Below are positions 1-9,592 of a stretch of DNA of 64,000 nucleotides, in pieces. The translations under genes and the position numbers were made by a program. Position 1 is the stretch's first letter. Each line of letters starts with the position of its first letter. This stretch comes from CAINVV01 sp964506325 (GTDB taxonomy: Bacteria > Bacteroidota > Bacteroidia > Bacteroidales > Prolixibacteraceae). The stretch is from contig CAZDLO010000008.1 in assembly GCA_964506325.1 (NCBI GenBank), forward strand, positions 1 through 64,000, written 5' to 3'. The notes under the pieces are model-generated. The model saw nothing but the letters and a program-made list of their open reading frames with translations, was not told the origin of the DNA and made no database searches.

Positions 1-9
1 AAACCATCT

Positions 10-1335
10 ATGAAAATTGCAATTGTTGGTAGCGGATATGTTGGCCTGGTAACGGGAACCTGTTTTTCTGAAGTCGGAATTGATGTCGTTTGCGTCGATA
101 TTGACCAGAAGAAGATTGAGAACCTTCAGCAGGGAATCATTCCGATTTTTGAACCCGGACTTGAGGAGATGCTGACCCGGAATGTAAAAAAGGGTCGATT
201 GCGTTTCACTACGGATATCCGGGAGGCGCTTGAGGGTTCGGAAGTGCTTTTTATAGCTGTCGGAACACCGCCGGATGAAGATGGCAGCGCCGACCTGAAA
301 TATGTGCTTTCCGTTGCCCACCAATGCGGCAAATACATTTCGGATTACCTGCTCGTTGTGACCAAAAGCACTGTACCGGTCGGTACTGCGAAAAAGGTCG
401 GGGATGTGATCCGGGAAGAACTCGGGAAAAGGGCTGTTTCTGTCGACTTTGATGTGGCCTCCAATCCTGAATTTCTCAAGGAAGGTGCAGCGATAGACGA
501 TTTTCTCAAACCCGACCGCATCGTAATCGGACTCGAAGGCCTTCGCGCAGAGGAGTTGATGAGAAGCCTGTACAAACCATTTACGCTGAATGGCCATCCG
601 ATCATTTTCATGGACATTACTTCGGCAGAAATGACAAAATACGCCGCCAATGCCATGCTTGCCACCAAGATCAGTTTCATGAACGACATAGCCAACCTTT
701 GCGAAATCGTTGGTGCCGATATCAACATGGTAAGGAAGGGTATCGGCTCTGATTCAAGAATCGGGAATAAATTCATCTACCCAGGCATCGGATATGGCGG
801 TTCCTGCTTTCCGAAGGATGTGCAGGCACTCGTGAAGACTGCCCACCAGTATAATTACGAACTGAGGGTCCTGAAGGCGGTGGAGGCCGTTAACAACGAT
901 CAGAAACTTGTGCTTTTCCATAAGATCCTCAGGCATTTCAACAACGATGTAAATGGGAAGACCATTGCCATATGGGGACTCTCCTTTAAGCCGCAAACGG
1001 ATGATATGCGGGAAGCACCCTCCCTGGTTATTGTTCAAAAACTGCTGGATGCCGGTGCCATCGTACGGTCCTATGACCCGATTGCCATGAAGGAGGCGAG
1101 GCATTATTTCGGCGACAAAATATCCTATGCCGGAGATGCCTACGAAGCGCTTATCGGAGCGGATTGCCTTGCCATGGTGACAGAATGGCCCGAGTTCAGG
1201 TTTCCCAATTTTAAGGTCATGAAAGAACTGATGAAATCTGCAGTCATCTTTGATGGCAGGAATATTTATGACCGTGCTGAGGTGAAAAGAAATGGTTTTG
1301 AGTATTTCTGCATAGGACGGACAGATGAGACATGA
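10..1335 (+). CDS. ugd: UDP-glucose 6-dehydrogenase
   Basis: Oxidises UDP-glucose to UDP-glucuronate with two NAD+ in the cytoplasm, feeding surface polysaccharide synthesis. The 441-residue protein has the usual family length. The N-terminus carries the Rossmann dinucleotide motif GSGYVGLVTG (residues 7-16). The catalytic cysteine lies in GGSCFPKD (Cys266), preceded by the K/N-rich helix of the central domain. The C-terminal UDP-binding domain follows (WGLSFKPQTDDMREAP). The next gene encodes UDP-glucuronate decarboxylase on the same strand 63 bp downstream, so the pair makes UDP-xylose. The ATG at 10 is the only start seen, and the window begins just upstream of it. Confidence 0.96.
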   Translation: MKIAIVGSGYVGLVTGTCFSEVGIDVVCVDIDQKKIENLQQGIIPIFEPGLEEMLTRNVKKGRLRFTTDIREALEGSEVLFIAVGTPPDEDGSADLKYVLSVAHQCGKYISDYLLVVTKSTVPVGTAKKVGDVIREELGKRAVSVDFDVASNPEFLKEGAAIDDFLKPDRIVIGLEGLRAEELMRSLYKPFTLNGHPIIFMDITSAEMTKYAANAMLATKISFMNDIANLCEIVGADINMVRKGIGSDSRIGNKFIYPGIGYGGSCFPKDVQALVKTAHQYNYELRVLKAVEAVNNDQKLVLFHKILRHFNNDVNGKTIAIWGLSFKPQTDDMREAPSLVIVQKLLDAGAIVRSYDPIAMKEARHYFGDKISYAGDAYEALIGADCLAMVTEWPEFRFPNFKVMKELMKSAVIFDGRNIYDRAEVKRNGFEYFCIGRTDET

Positions 1336-1398
1336 GACAGGAGTTATGAGTTATGAGTGATGAGTTGGAACACGGGGAACGGATAAAAAATTGAAATT

Positions 1399-2337
1399 AT
1401 GATACGGAAGAAGGTACTTGTGACTGGTGGGGCAGGATTTGTGGGATCGCATTTGTGCGAGCGACTGCTCAGGGATGGCCATGAAGTGGTTTGCCTGGAT
1501 AATTATTTCACCGGGCAGAAGGAAAATGTGGTTCACCTGATGAGCAATCCATATTTTGAGCTGGTCCGGCACGATGTGACAATGCCTTTCTTTATCGAGG
1601 TTGATGAAATCTACAACCTGGCCTGCCCGGCATCGCCGGTACATTACCAGTACAATGCCATCAAGACGATGAAAACCTCCGTCATGGGAGCCATCAACAT
1701 GCTGGGACTTGCCAAAAGGACCAGGGCCAGGATATTGCAGGCTTCAACCAGTGAGGTGTATGGTGATCCGCAGGTGCATCCGCAGGTAGAAACCTACTGG
1801 GGCCATGTCAATCCCATCGGGGAACGTTCCTGTTACGACGAGGGTAAACGCTCGGCAGAGACCTTGTTTGTCAGTTACCACAAACAGAACAATGTAAAGA
1901 TCAAAATTATCCGGATTTTCAATACCTACGGTCCGCGAATGCACCCCAACGACGGGAGGGTGGTATCCAATTTTATCGTTCAGGCACTCAAAAACCAGGA
2001 TATCACCATATACGGGGATGGCAACCAGACCAGGAGTTTCCAGTATGTCGACGACCTGATTGAAGGCATGGTCCGCATGATGGCTTCGGGGGATGATTTT
2101 ACCGGACCGGTAAACATTGGAAATCCGAATGAGTTTACCATCCTGGAACTGGCAGAGAAGGTGGTTCAGCTGACCGGTTCAAAATCCAGGATCATTCATT
2201 TGCCGCTTCCTTCCGATGATCCCATGCAACGTCAGCCCAACATCAGCCTTGCCAAAAAGGAGCTGGACTGGTCCCCGAAAATTCAACTGGAGGAGGGTCT
2301 GGTGAAAACCATCGATTACTTCAGCCGGATTATCTGA
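1399..2337 (+). CDS. UDP-glucuronate decarboxylase (UDP-xylose synthase)
   Basis: Short-chain dehydrogenase/epimerase-family enzyme predicted to convert UDP-glucuronate to UDP-xylose. The NAD-binding motif TGGAGFVGSH is at residues 9-18. The active site shows STSEVYGDP and the YxxxK pair Tyr146/Lys150. The PRMHPNDGRVVSNF stretch and the single-domain length of 312 residues are typical of UXS. Placement directly after ugd supports the assignment over dTDP-glucose dehydratase or a generic epimerase. The product would be the xylose donor for exopolysaccharide, O-antigen or glycoprotein glycans, but no glycosyltransferase lies in the window to say which. Confidence 0.92.
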   Translation: MIRKKVLVTGGAGFVGSHLCERLLRDGHEVVCLDNYFTGQKENVVHLMSNPYFELVRHDVTMPFFIEVDEIYNLACPASPVHYQYNAIKTMKTSVMGAINMLGLAKRTRARILQASTSEVYGDPQVHPQVETYWGHVNPIGERSCYDEGKRSAETLFVSYHKQNNVKIKIIRIFNTYGPRMHPNDGRVVSNFIVQALKNQDITIYGDGNQTRSFQYVDDLIEGMVRMMASGDDFTGPVNIGNPNEFTILELAEKVVQLTGSKSRIIHLPLPSDDPMQRQPNISLAKKELDWSPKIQLEEGLVKTIDYFSRII

Positions 2338-2615
2338 AAGTGCGTCCATGTCATAGGAAATGGCATCCGGGAAGTTAATGTCCGGTATTCGGGAATTCCT
2401 AAGCGGAAGTTATTTGCAGGCTTAGATACAGATCCACGGGAGGTATTACTTTCCCGGCATTCCGGCGGGTCACTGATTATAAATATTTACATAACAGGTT
2501 GTTGTATTGATTTGTTTTTGAAGAATTTTCAGGATCCGGCATTTCTCATTTTATTCCTGTCCGAATAATATTATTTTTAGCCTGTACCCGGTTAATCCTA
2601 AACTGCCGTAACTGT

Positions 2616-3689
2616 ATGAGAAAAAATCTGATAGAGGATCCCTGCCTTTCTTCAAAGATCACAGAATTGTGGAGGTTGGTAGGGAATTCGCCCATGCTGG
2701 CGATTCATTACAAATACAAGGGGGAAAGCCGTGTTGTTTATGCCAAAAGTGAGCAGTTCAATATTACTGGAAGCATAAAGGACCGGATGGCCTTGTATAT
2801 CCTTCAGAAAGCCTATGAGACAGGTACCATCAAACCGGGGGATACCATCGTCGAGGCCACCAGCGGCAATACCGGAATATCTTTTTCAGCCATTGGCAAG
2901 GCCCTGGGCCACCATGTAAAAATTGCCATGCCCGACTGGATGAGCAAGGAGCGGGTGGAAATCATCCGAAGTCTTGGTGCTGAGATCATACCGGTTTCAA
3001 AAGAACAGGGAGGATTTTTGGGCAGTATCAGGATTACAGAAGAAATAGCAGCAGGACAGCCCAATATTTTTCTACCCCGGCAGTTTGCCAATGAAGGCAA
3101 TGCCGCCGCCCATCAGAATACCACCGGCAAGGAAATCTGGTGGCAGTTGCATGACAACGGAATTGTACCGGATGCATTCATTGCCGGAGTTGGCACAGGA
3201 GGCACTGTTATGGGTGTTGGGAGATATCTCAGGTCGATGAATCCCGGTATCAGGGTTTACCCTCTAGAGCCGGCAGAGTCGCCTACCTTATCCACCGGCT
3301 ACCGGATCGGGAGCCACCGGATCCAGGGTATTTCAGATGAATTTATCCCGGCACTGGTGAAACTGGACGAACTCAGCAAAGTGGTAACGGTTCACGACGG
3401 TGATTCAATCATCATGGCACAACAGCTGGCAGCCAGGCTGGGGCTTGCAGTAGGAATATCTTCCGGGGCCAATTTTCTTGGCGCTGTAAAGATCCAGGAA
3501 GAGCTGGGAGGAAAGGCTGTTGTAGTGACGACTTTTTCGGACAGCAACAAAAAATATCTGAGTACTGATCTTATGCACGAAGAGCCTTGCAGACCTGAAT
3601 ATCTTTGCAACGATATCGAACTTACTGAATTCAGGGTGATCCGGCGTGTTTGCAAGGCCTGCAAGGACTATTCAGATAATGATTGCTGA
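2616..3689 (+). CDS. cysteine synthase / PLP-dependent beta-replacing enzyme with Cys-rich tail
   Basis: Fold-type II PLP enzyme of the O-acetylserine sulfhydrylase / cystathionine beta-synthase family. The Schiff-base lysine is Lys55 in NITGSIKDRMA, the substrate loop is EATSGNTGIS, and the phosphate-binding glycine loop is GVGTGGTVMG. The core matches CysM/CysK, giving cysteine from O-acetylserine and sulfide. The 357 residues exceed the usual roughly 300-320. The extra C-terminal part (about residue 320 onward) holds five cysteines, including a CKAC pair and a terminal Cys, suggestive of metal binding or redox sensing. The gene stands alone; its 3' end lies 4 bp from the convergent ABC exporter. 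Confidence 0.85.
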   Translation: MRKNLIEDPCLSSKITELWRLVGNSPMLAIHYKYKGESRVVYAKSEQFNITGSIKDRMALYILQKAYETGTIKPGDTIVEATSGNTGISFSAIGKALGHHVKIAMPDWMSKERVEIIRSLGAEIIPVSKEQGGFLGSIRITEEIAAGQPNIFLPRQFANEGNAAAHQNTTGKEIWWQLHDNGIVPDAFIAGVGTGGTVMGVGRYLRSMNPGIRVYPLEPAESPTLSTGYRIGSHRIQGISDEFIPALVKLDELSKVVTVHDGDSIIMAQQLAARLGLAVGISSGANFLGAVKIQEELGGKAVVVTTFSDSNKKYLSTDLMHEEPCRPEYLCNDIELTEFRVIRRVCKACKDYSDNDC

Positions 3690-3693
3690 GATG

Positions 3694-5487
3694 TCAGCGA
3701 AGGTGGAACTGAAGATCGCTCAGGTTGCGGTAAATTCCATCCTTCAACTGGGTCAGTTCAGCATGTGTTCCCTGTTCAACCAGCCGGCCCTGGTCAAGCA
3801 CCAGTATCTGGTCCGATTTGCGTATGGTGGAGAGCCGGTGTGCAATTACCACGGAAGTACGGCCTTCCATCAGTTTTTCGAGTGCATCCTGCACCAGCCG
3901 TTCCGATTCTGAATCAAGTGAGGAGGTTGCTTCGTCGAGGATGAGAATTTTTGGATTTTTCAGTACAGCCCGTGCAATGGCAATCCGCTGTCGCTGACCA
4001 CCGGAAAGCTGTGTTCCGCGCTCACCCACAACCGTGTCCAGTTTTTCAGGGAAACGCTGGATAAATTCCATGGCATTGGCCTTCTGTGCCGCCTCAATGA
4101 TCTCCTGTTCCGTGGCTTTTTCTTTACCGTAAGCAATGTTTTCCCGGATGGTTCCTCCAAAAAGGAAGATATCCTGGGGTACAAGGGCAATCTGGTTGCG
4201 CAGGGCCGACAGCCGAAACGAACTGCATTCCTTTCCGTCGAAAAATATGGTCCCGGGTATTGTCTCGTGCAGTCGCAGGATCAGGGTGGCAATTGTCGAT
4301 TTTCCTGCGCCGCTGGCCCCTACCAGGGCGACCATCTGGTTGGCTTTGATGGTCAGGTTGATATTTTTCAGCACATTTTCTTCCGGTCGTGACGGGTACG
4401 CAAAGGTCAGGTTCCGGAATTCGATGTTGCCTTTCAGTTCATCTTCCGTTGCAGGTTCCACCTGCTCGATGATCTCCTCTTCCTGCTCGTTGAAAATGGT
4501 AAACAGGTCCTCCGTCGCCCCGATAAACTTCTGTATGCTTGTATAAACTGAAGCCAACCCACCAATAGTTCCCCCTACAAAAGCAGAATAGATGACGAAA
4601 GAGAAAAGATCACCGGCCACCAGTTCTCCGCTGGCCAGCAAGGAGGAACCTTTCCATATGACCGCTACCAGGGAACCAAACAAACCGAAAATAATGAAGG
4701 CAGAAAAGGCGCCCCTGTATTTGCCGCTTTGCATGCCAATGGCAGCTATCTCTTCCGTTTTTTTGCGGTAGCGGGAAATCTCAAAATATTCGTTGGTAAA
4801 CGTTTTAACACTCTGGATACCCTGAAGGGTTTCTTCCACAATCGTATTCGACTCTGCCACCTGTGCCTGTACCTGTTTGGAGAATTTCCGGATAAACCGG
4901 CCAAATATCCTGGCAAGCACCATGGTAGGAGGGAAGATGGCCAGCATGAACAGGGTCAGTTTCGGGGATGTGAAAGCCAGCAGTACAATTCCGCCTATTA
5001 TAATGATGATCTGGCGGATGAACTCGGCCAGGGTTGTTGTCAGTGTCTCCTGCAGAAGAATGATATCGGCTGAAATCCGGCTGTTAAGCTCTCCGACTCT
5101 TCGCTGTTCGAAAAATTTCAGCGGCAGTTTGATCAGGTGGTTGTAGGTTGCCTGGCGCAGGGAGGCCAGAGCCTTTTCCGTCACATTGTTGAAAAGGACC
5201 ACCCTGAAATAGGAAAATATTGATTGGGCGAGCAGGACAACACCCAGGATGATGGCAAGCGTGTTCAGGTTGTGGGCACTTGCTTCCTTGTTGCCGGAGT
5301 TAACCAGTTCACCCAGAAGCTTTGGAAATGTTAGGTTTGCCAGGCTGGACCCCAAAAGAAAGAACAATCCAAGGATGTATTCTCCCTGGAAAGGCTTGAT
5401 GTAACTGTAGAGTTTGAATGCGTTGCGAAGTCCTTCGCGCGTTATTTTTTTCTTACCCGGACTGTCGGATGTTGATTCTTTCTTCAT
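3694..5487 (-). CDS. ABC exporter, fused TMD-NBD (MsbA/ABCB-like)
   Basis: Homodimeric-type ABC exporter of 597 residues from the chosen start. The N-terminal transmembrane domain (about residues 20-330) has six hydrophobic segments and an ELNSRISADI coupling region. The nucleotide-binding domain has Walker A GASGAGKST, signature LSGGQRQRIA, Walker B ILILDEATSSLD and the H-loop IAHRLST. The open frame runs on upstream to 5952, but the extra residues would overlap the divergent ABC-F gene and show no homology-like character; the ATG at 5487 begins a normal N-terminus (MKKESTSDS). The substrate cannot be told from sequence; lipid or drug export is usual for the family. Confidence 0.9.
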   Translation of the reverse strand: MKKESTSDSPGKKKITREGLRNAFKLYSYIKPFQGEYILGLFFLLGSSLANLTFPKLLGELVNSGNKEASAHNLNTLAIILGVVLLAQSIFSYFRVVLFNNVTEKALASLRQATYNHLIKLPLKFFEQRRVGELNSRISADIILLQETLTTTLAEFIRQIIIIIGGIVLLAFTSPKLTLFMLAIFPPTMVLARIFGRFIRKFSKQVQAQVAESNTIVEETLQGIQSVKTFTNEYFEISRYRKKTEEIAAIGMQSGKYRGAFSAFIIFGLFGSLVAVIWKGSSLLASGELVAGDLFSFVIYSAFVGGTIGGLASVYTSIQKFIGATEDLFTIFNEQEEEIIEQVEPATEDELKGNIEFRNLTFAYPSRPEENVLKNINLTIKANQMVALVGASGAGKSTIATLILRLHETIPGTIFFDGKECSSFRLSALRNQIALVPQDIFLFGGTIRENIAYGKEKATEQEIIEAAQKANAMEFIQRFPEKLDTVVGERGTQLSGGQRQRIAIARAVLKNPKILILDEATSSLDSESERLVQDALEKLMEGRTSVVIAHRLSTIRKSDQILVLDQGRLVEQGTHAELTQLKDGIYRNLSDLQFHLR

Positions 5488-5572
5488 TTTTGCTCCAGGA
5501 CTAACCTTGTATTTGTTCCATTCTCTTTTACTTGTATTCTGCCGAGAGGTTTCAAATGTGGACTGCCAGGAA

Positions 5573-5580
5573 CAAATATA
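5573..5580 (-). promoter_or_regulatory. -7 promoter box for the ABC exporter
   Basis: TATATTTG on the minus strand matches the Bacteroidota sigma-A -7 consensus TAnnTTTG exactly, about 85 bp upstream of the exporter start. No clear -33 TTTG is seen. The 301-bp divergent region 5488-5788 holds this box and the one for the ABC-F gene, and otherwise no recognisable gene. Confidence 0.45.
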
Positions 5581-5757
5581 CCGAAACGGAGGGTCATACC
5601 TGATACATTTTTTCCTGTTTTCGTTGAATGTTTCACAGTCATTGAGTAACAAACACCCGCGCCGGAGAATGTATGTAAGATGTATTATTTTGAAATTCAG
5701 TACTATATCACGCCAGGTGAATTTCCCGGTTTCCCGGTAATCTTTCCTCAAAAAAGG

Positions 5758-5765
5758 TATCTTTG
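5758..5765 (+). promoter_or_regulatory. -7 promoter box for the ABC-F gene
   Basis: TATCTTTG matches TAnnTTTG exactly and lies 23 bp before the ATG at 5789, giving a short 5' UTR. The -33 element is only weakly recognisable. Confidence 0.55.
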
Positions 5766-5788
5766 CGCCTTCTAAAATAGATTCCTTT

Positions 5789-7432
5789 ATGATTTCAGTG
5801 GACGGGCTTACGGTAGAATTTGGCGGAACAACCCTCTTTTCAGACATTTCATTCGTAGTTAATGACAAGGACCGGATTGCCCTGATGGGCAAAAACGGGG
5901 CTGGAAAATCGACCCTGCTGAAGATAATGGCCGGATCAAAAACTGCCAGCAAAGGACGTGTTTCTGTGCCAAAGGATTCTGTTGTGGCTTATTTACCCCA
6001 GCATCTGCTTACTGCAGACGAAAGGACTGTCTTCGAGGAGGCGGCGCAGGCTTTTGTCAGGATTAAGGAGATGGAACGGGATATTGCCGCATTAAATGAA
6101 GAGCTTGCCACAAGGACAGATTATGAATCTGAGAGTTACAATGCCATCATTGAGCAGGTTTCGACGCTCAGTGAAATGTATTATTCGATTGAAGAGACCA
6201 ATTTTGATGCAGAGGTGGAGAAGATATTGCTTGGACTTGGTTTCAGCAGGGAGGATTTCACCCGTCCGACCAGTGAATTCAGCGGTGGCTGGAGGATGCG
6301 CATCGAACTGGCCAAGATTCTTTTGCAGAAGCCGGACCTTATCCTGCTGGATGAGCCAACGAATCACCTCGATATAGAATCTGTTCAATGGCTGGAAGAA
6401 TTTCTGGTCAGCAGTGCGAAAGCCGTCATAGTGATCTCCCACGACAAGGCCTTTATCGATAATATCACCACCCGTACCATCGAAGTTACCATGGGCCGTA
6501 TCTATGATTACAAGGTCAACTACTCCAAATACCTTGAACTGCGGAGGGAACGCCGGGAGCAACAGCAGAAGGCCTTCGACGAACAGCAGAAGATGATTGC
6601 AGAAACCACCGAATTTATCGAACGTTTCAAGGGCACCTATTCCAAAACCCTGCAGGTGCAGTCGCGCGTTAAAATGCTTGAAAAACTTGAACTTGTTGAG
6701 GTCGATGAAGTAGATAGTTCTGCACTACGGCTCAGGTTTCCTCCCTCGCCCCGTTCCGGGAACTACCCGGTTATTGTTGAAGCACTGAGCAAGAGATATG
6801 GGGATCACCTGGTTTTCGCCAATGCTTCGCTGACCCTGGAGCGTGGTGAGAAAATTGCCTTTGTCGGAAAGAACGGGGAGGGAAAGTCGACCCTGGTAAA
6901 AGCCATCATGAATGAGATTGAGTATGATGGTAAAATGTCTTTGGGACACAATACCATGATCGGCTATTTTGCTCAGAATCAGGCCTCTCTGCTTGACGAG
7001 GAACTTACTGTTTTTCAGACGATAGACGATGTTGCCGTCGGGGATATCCGCACCAGGATCAAAGATCTTCTGGGGGCATTTATGTTTGGAGGGGATGATA
7101 TCTACAAAAAGGTTAAAATACTTTCCGGGGGAGAAAGAACGAGGCTTGCCATGGTCAAACTGCTCCTGGAGCCTGTCAACCTGCTGATTCTGGACGAGCC
7201 CACCAACCACCTGGATATGCGCACCAAGGAGATTCTCAAAAGTGCCCTGAAGGATTTTGACGGCACCCTGATTCTCGTTTCCCACGACCGTGATTTTCTG
7301 GACGGACTGGTTTCCAAGGTGTATGAATTCGGCAAAAAGCAGGTCAGGGAGCACCTGGGCGACATCTACAGTTTCCTGCAGAAGAAAAAGATGAACAATC
7401 TCAGGGAGCTTGAGAGGAAGGCCGGCAAATAG
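5789..7432 (+). CDS. ABC-F family ATPase (ribosome-associated type)
   Basis: Soluble protein of 547 residues with two ABC domains in tandem and no membrane segment, the ABC-F plan. The first domain has Walker A GKNGAGKST and signature EFSGGWRMR; the second has GKNGEGKST and LSGGERTR. Both Walker B motifs read LLDEPTNHLD or ILDEPTNHLD, the ABC-F hallmark. A charged interdomain linker (about residues 250-320) would be the P-site tRNA interaction motif. It most resembles the housekeeping YdiF/Uup/EttA group; nothing in the neighbourhood suggests an antibiotic-resistance role. It is divergent from the ABC exporter. Confidence 0.9.
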   Translation: MISVDGLTVEFGGTTLFSDISFVVNDKDRIALMGKNGAGKSTLLKIMAGSKTASKGRVSVPKDSVVAYLPQHLLTADERTVFEEAAQAFVRIKEMERDIAALNEELATRTDYESESYNAIIEQVSTLSEMYYSIEETNFDAEVEKILLGLGFSREDFTRPTSEFSGGWRMRIELAKILLQKPDLILLDEPTNHLDIESVQWLEEFLVSSAKAVIVISHDKAFIDNITTRTIEVTMGRIYDYKVNYSKYLELRRERREQQQKAFDEQQKMIAETTEFIERFKGTYSKTLQVQSRVKMLEKLELVEVDEVDSSALRLRFPPSPRSGNYPVIVEALSKRYGDHLVFANASLTLERGEKIAFVGKNGEGKSTLVKAIMNEIEYDGKMSLGHNTMIGYFAQNQASLLDEELTVFQTIDDVAVGDIRTRIKDLLGAFMFGGDDIYKKVKILSGGERTRLAMVKLLLEPVNLLILDEPTNHLDMRTKEILKSALKDFDGTLILVSHDRDFLDGLVSKVYEFGKKQVREHLGDIYSFLQKKKMNNLRELERKAGK

Positions 7433-7523
7433 TCATTTACCCTTCCAGCACTAACTGTTGCCGCTTTCATCGAAATTTCAGGGCCATTCATCGAATTAAT
7501 TTTTCGGTATACATTATCCGGAC

Positions 7524-7531
7524 TACCTTTG
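7524..7531 (+). promoter_or_regulatory. -7 promoter box for the lipoprotein-LytS-LytTR operon
   Basis: TACCTTTG fits TAnnTTTG exactly, 26 bp before the ATG at 7557. A TTTTCG stretch about 19 bp upstream could serve as a weak -33 element. Confidence 0.55.
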
Positions 7532-7556
7532 CTATATAATTTAAAGAGAAACGGTT

Positions 7557-8291
7557 ATGAAATGGCCAAAAGTATTTTTTGCAGCAGGTATGTTGATGGT
7601 GATATCAGGATGTACAGATTTCTTTATGATCTGCTCACTGAATCCTTATTACCTGGATAAGGACATCACCCTTTCAGCAGAGATAGAGGGGCGCTGGACT
7701 GTTTCACCCATCCGGCCGAAGGTTGAACCGGCGAACGGCAAGGATAAAGAGGAGCAGAATCCCGATGTATGGAAAGATGTTGATACCACTTCTGTATGGA
7801 AAATCAACAGGCGTATCGTCAGGGATACGGTAAAAGACAAGCAGGGTAAGGATTCCACGACTTTCAATGCCCTGAATTTTTATACGGTAAAGCTCAATTC
7901 AGCCATAAATGATTCTACGCTGTACCAGTTTAAAATGACCCTTTTCAGGGTAAACAAAGAACTGTACGCAGATTTCATGCCCTATGAAATTTCCGGGCTG
8001 GACAAGAGCCTGATGGCCACTGAGAATTATTTCAGGATTCATACCCTGGCAAGGGTGAAATTCAGAAATGGTCAGCCGGAGTTTTCCTGGCTGGGCGCCA
8101 CAAACATGAAGGAGATGATTGAGGGTAAAAGGGTGCGGGTAAATTACCGCTGGGTCAAGGATGCAAGCAGGTTGCTCCTGGTCGGAAGTTCCGAACAGCT
8201 CACGGGGATGATTGAACGTTTTGCAGGTGAGCCGAGGTTTATAGACTGGGACAAGCAACCTGCCATGTTGAAGTTAAATCCTATAAATTAA
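7557..8291 (+). CDS. hypothetical lipoprotein, first gene of a LytS/LytTR operon
   Basis: A 244-residue protein of unrecognised family. The N-terminus has a hydrophobic stretch ending in ISGC (lipobox, Cys19), so it should be lipid-anchored. The body is rich in beta-type segments, with WKDVDTTSVWKINRR and YRWVKDASRLLLVGSS as notable stretches. It ends 6 bp before the LytS-type kinase and likely shares its transcript, so it could be a periplasmic or surface partner of that signalling pair. No enzymatic motif was seen. Confidence 0.75.
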   Translation: MKWPKVFFAAGMLMVISGCTDFFMICSLNPYYLDKDITLSAEIEGRWTVSPIRPKVEPANGKDKEEQNPDVWKDVDTTSVWKINRRIVRDTVKDKQGKDSTTFNALNFYTVKLNSAINDSTLYQFKMTLFRVNKELYADFMPYEISGLDKSLMATENYFRIHTLARVKFRNGQPEFSWLGATNMKEMIEGKRVRVNYRWVKDASRLLLVGSSEQLTGMIERFAGEPRFIDWDKQPAMLKLNPIN

Positions 8292-8297
8292 GAGGCC

Positions 8298-9527
8298 ATG
8301 AGATTAAAAATATCTAAAAAACAGGTGTTTACAGCAGTGCATTTGCTTTTGTGGATCATATCGGTCAACTGCTGGTATTTTGTTTTCAACCCGGGAGTCG
8401 AAGCCAGTTCGTTTTTCAGTGGTGTCAATGATTTATGGGTTATCTATTTGGCATTGAATACGCTGGGAGTTTTGTACCTTTCAATTCCACTGGTCTGGTT
8501 TACCGGGGTAAGGAAATGGGTCAAAATCCTGCTAACGGTGGTTTTTTTGCTTCCAATTTTGTCCCTGGTTTTTGAATTCCTGATTTCTGCTGAAGGGTGG
8601 GAAGACATCATTGATGAATATTTTGTAAGGTCTTTCCTGTATGTGGTGGTATTTCACCTTACAATTGTTGTGGCGGTCTATTTCAATCTCGGGGTTCTTG
8701 CTGACAAGTACCTTAAGAACAGTCGGTTTGGCGCATATGTTTTGTCTGCCCTGGTGCTTGTATTTGTGACAGCAGTACTGAATTTTGCCCTGTTCGATTA
8801 TTGCATTGACAAAATTTTCCCTTCGATATTTTTTATCTCTTATTTTAAACTCACGGAAGTTTTCGGTATTGTTGCGGCCTATCTAATCGTTACCCTGGCA
8901 GTTTTCCTTGTCAGGCAATATGCCGGGATGCTGATTTCCAACCGTGAAAAAGCGCTGAACGAACTTTCTGCTCTCAAGTCGCAAATCAATCCGCATTTTC
9001 TGTTCAACAACCTGAATACCATCTATTCGATGGCCTCCAGGAACGATGAAAAGACCAAAGATGTTATTTTGCAACTGTCTGATTTTCTGCGTTATGTTCT
9101 TTACGATACAGCCAGTGAATATATACCCCTGGAAAAGGAGGTAGAAATTATTAAGACCTATATAGAACTTCAAAAGGCCAGGGTGGATCCTGCGATTACA
9201 ACCATCACGCTAACGGTGGAAGGAAATTATGGAAACCGGCAGATTACCCCGTTGCTGCTGCTGCCACTGGCGGAGAACTGTTTCAAACACGGAATTGGCA
9301 GCGGTCCGGGTGCAATAGTGATATTGATCAGGGCTGACGGAAATCAGCTGTTTTTCCGGTCGCAAAACACCATTTCCCTGAGGGAAAGGAACGGAGAGAC
9401 AGAGAGTGGGGGGATCGGAATTAGTAATGTTGAAAAACGGTTAAATCTGATTTATCCCGGCAGGCATTCCATCTTTTATGAAGGCCGGGAAGGCTCTTTC
9501 ATAATGGAACTGAAGATTGACTTGTGA
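8298..9527 (+). CDS. LytS/YehU-type sensor histidine kinase
   Basis: Membrane kinase of 409 residues. About six hydrophobic segments fill residues 10-215, followed by a short helix and the His_kinase (PF06580-type) domain. The phospho-accepting residue is His233 in QINPHFLFNN, and the ATP-binding N-box is LAENCFKHG. It lacks recognisable PAS or GAF sensing domains, so the membrane portion is probably the sensor. The partner LytTR regulator follows after 65 bp. The pair is typical of Bacteroidota, where targets are often distant, so the regulon cannot be inferred here. Confidence 0.92.
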   Translation: MRLKISKKQVFTAVHLLLWIISVNCWYFVFNPGVEASSFFSGVNDLWVIYLALNTLGVLYLSIPLVWFTGVRKWVKILLTVVFLLPILSLVFEFLISAEGWEDIIDEYFVRSFLYVVVFHLTIVVAVYFNLGVLADKYLKNSRFGAYVLSALVLVFVTAVLNFALFDYCIDKIFPSIFFISYFKLTEVFGIVAAYLIVTLAVFLVRQYAGMLISNREKALNELSALKSQINPHFLFNNLNTIYSMASRNDEKTKDVILQLSDFLRYVLYDTASEYIPLEKEVEIIKTYIELQKARVDPAITTITLTVEGNYGNRQITPLLLLPLAENCFKHGIGSGPGAIVILIRADGNQLFFRSQNTISLRERNGETESGGIGISNVEKRLNLIYPGRHSIFYEGREGSFIMELKIDL

Positions 9528-9592
9528 GGCAAAGAGCATGGGGCATGGAGTAGTGAGTATTTATGGTATTTTTATGGATGCTAAATAATTGA

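Noticed and set aside
5488..5952. N-terminal extension of the ABC exporter frame to 5952
   Set aside because: It overlaps the first 164 bp of the ABC-F gene on the other strand, crosses both promoter boxes and shows no exporter-like sequence.
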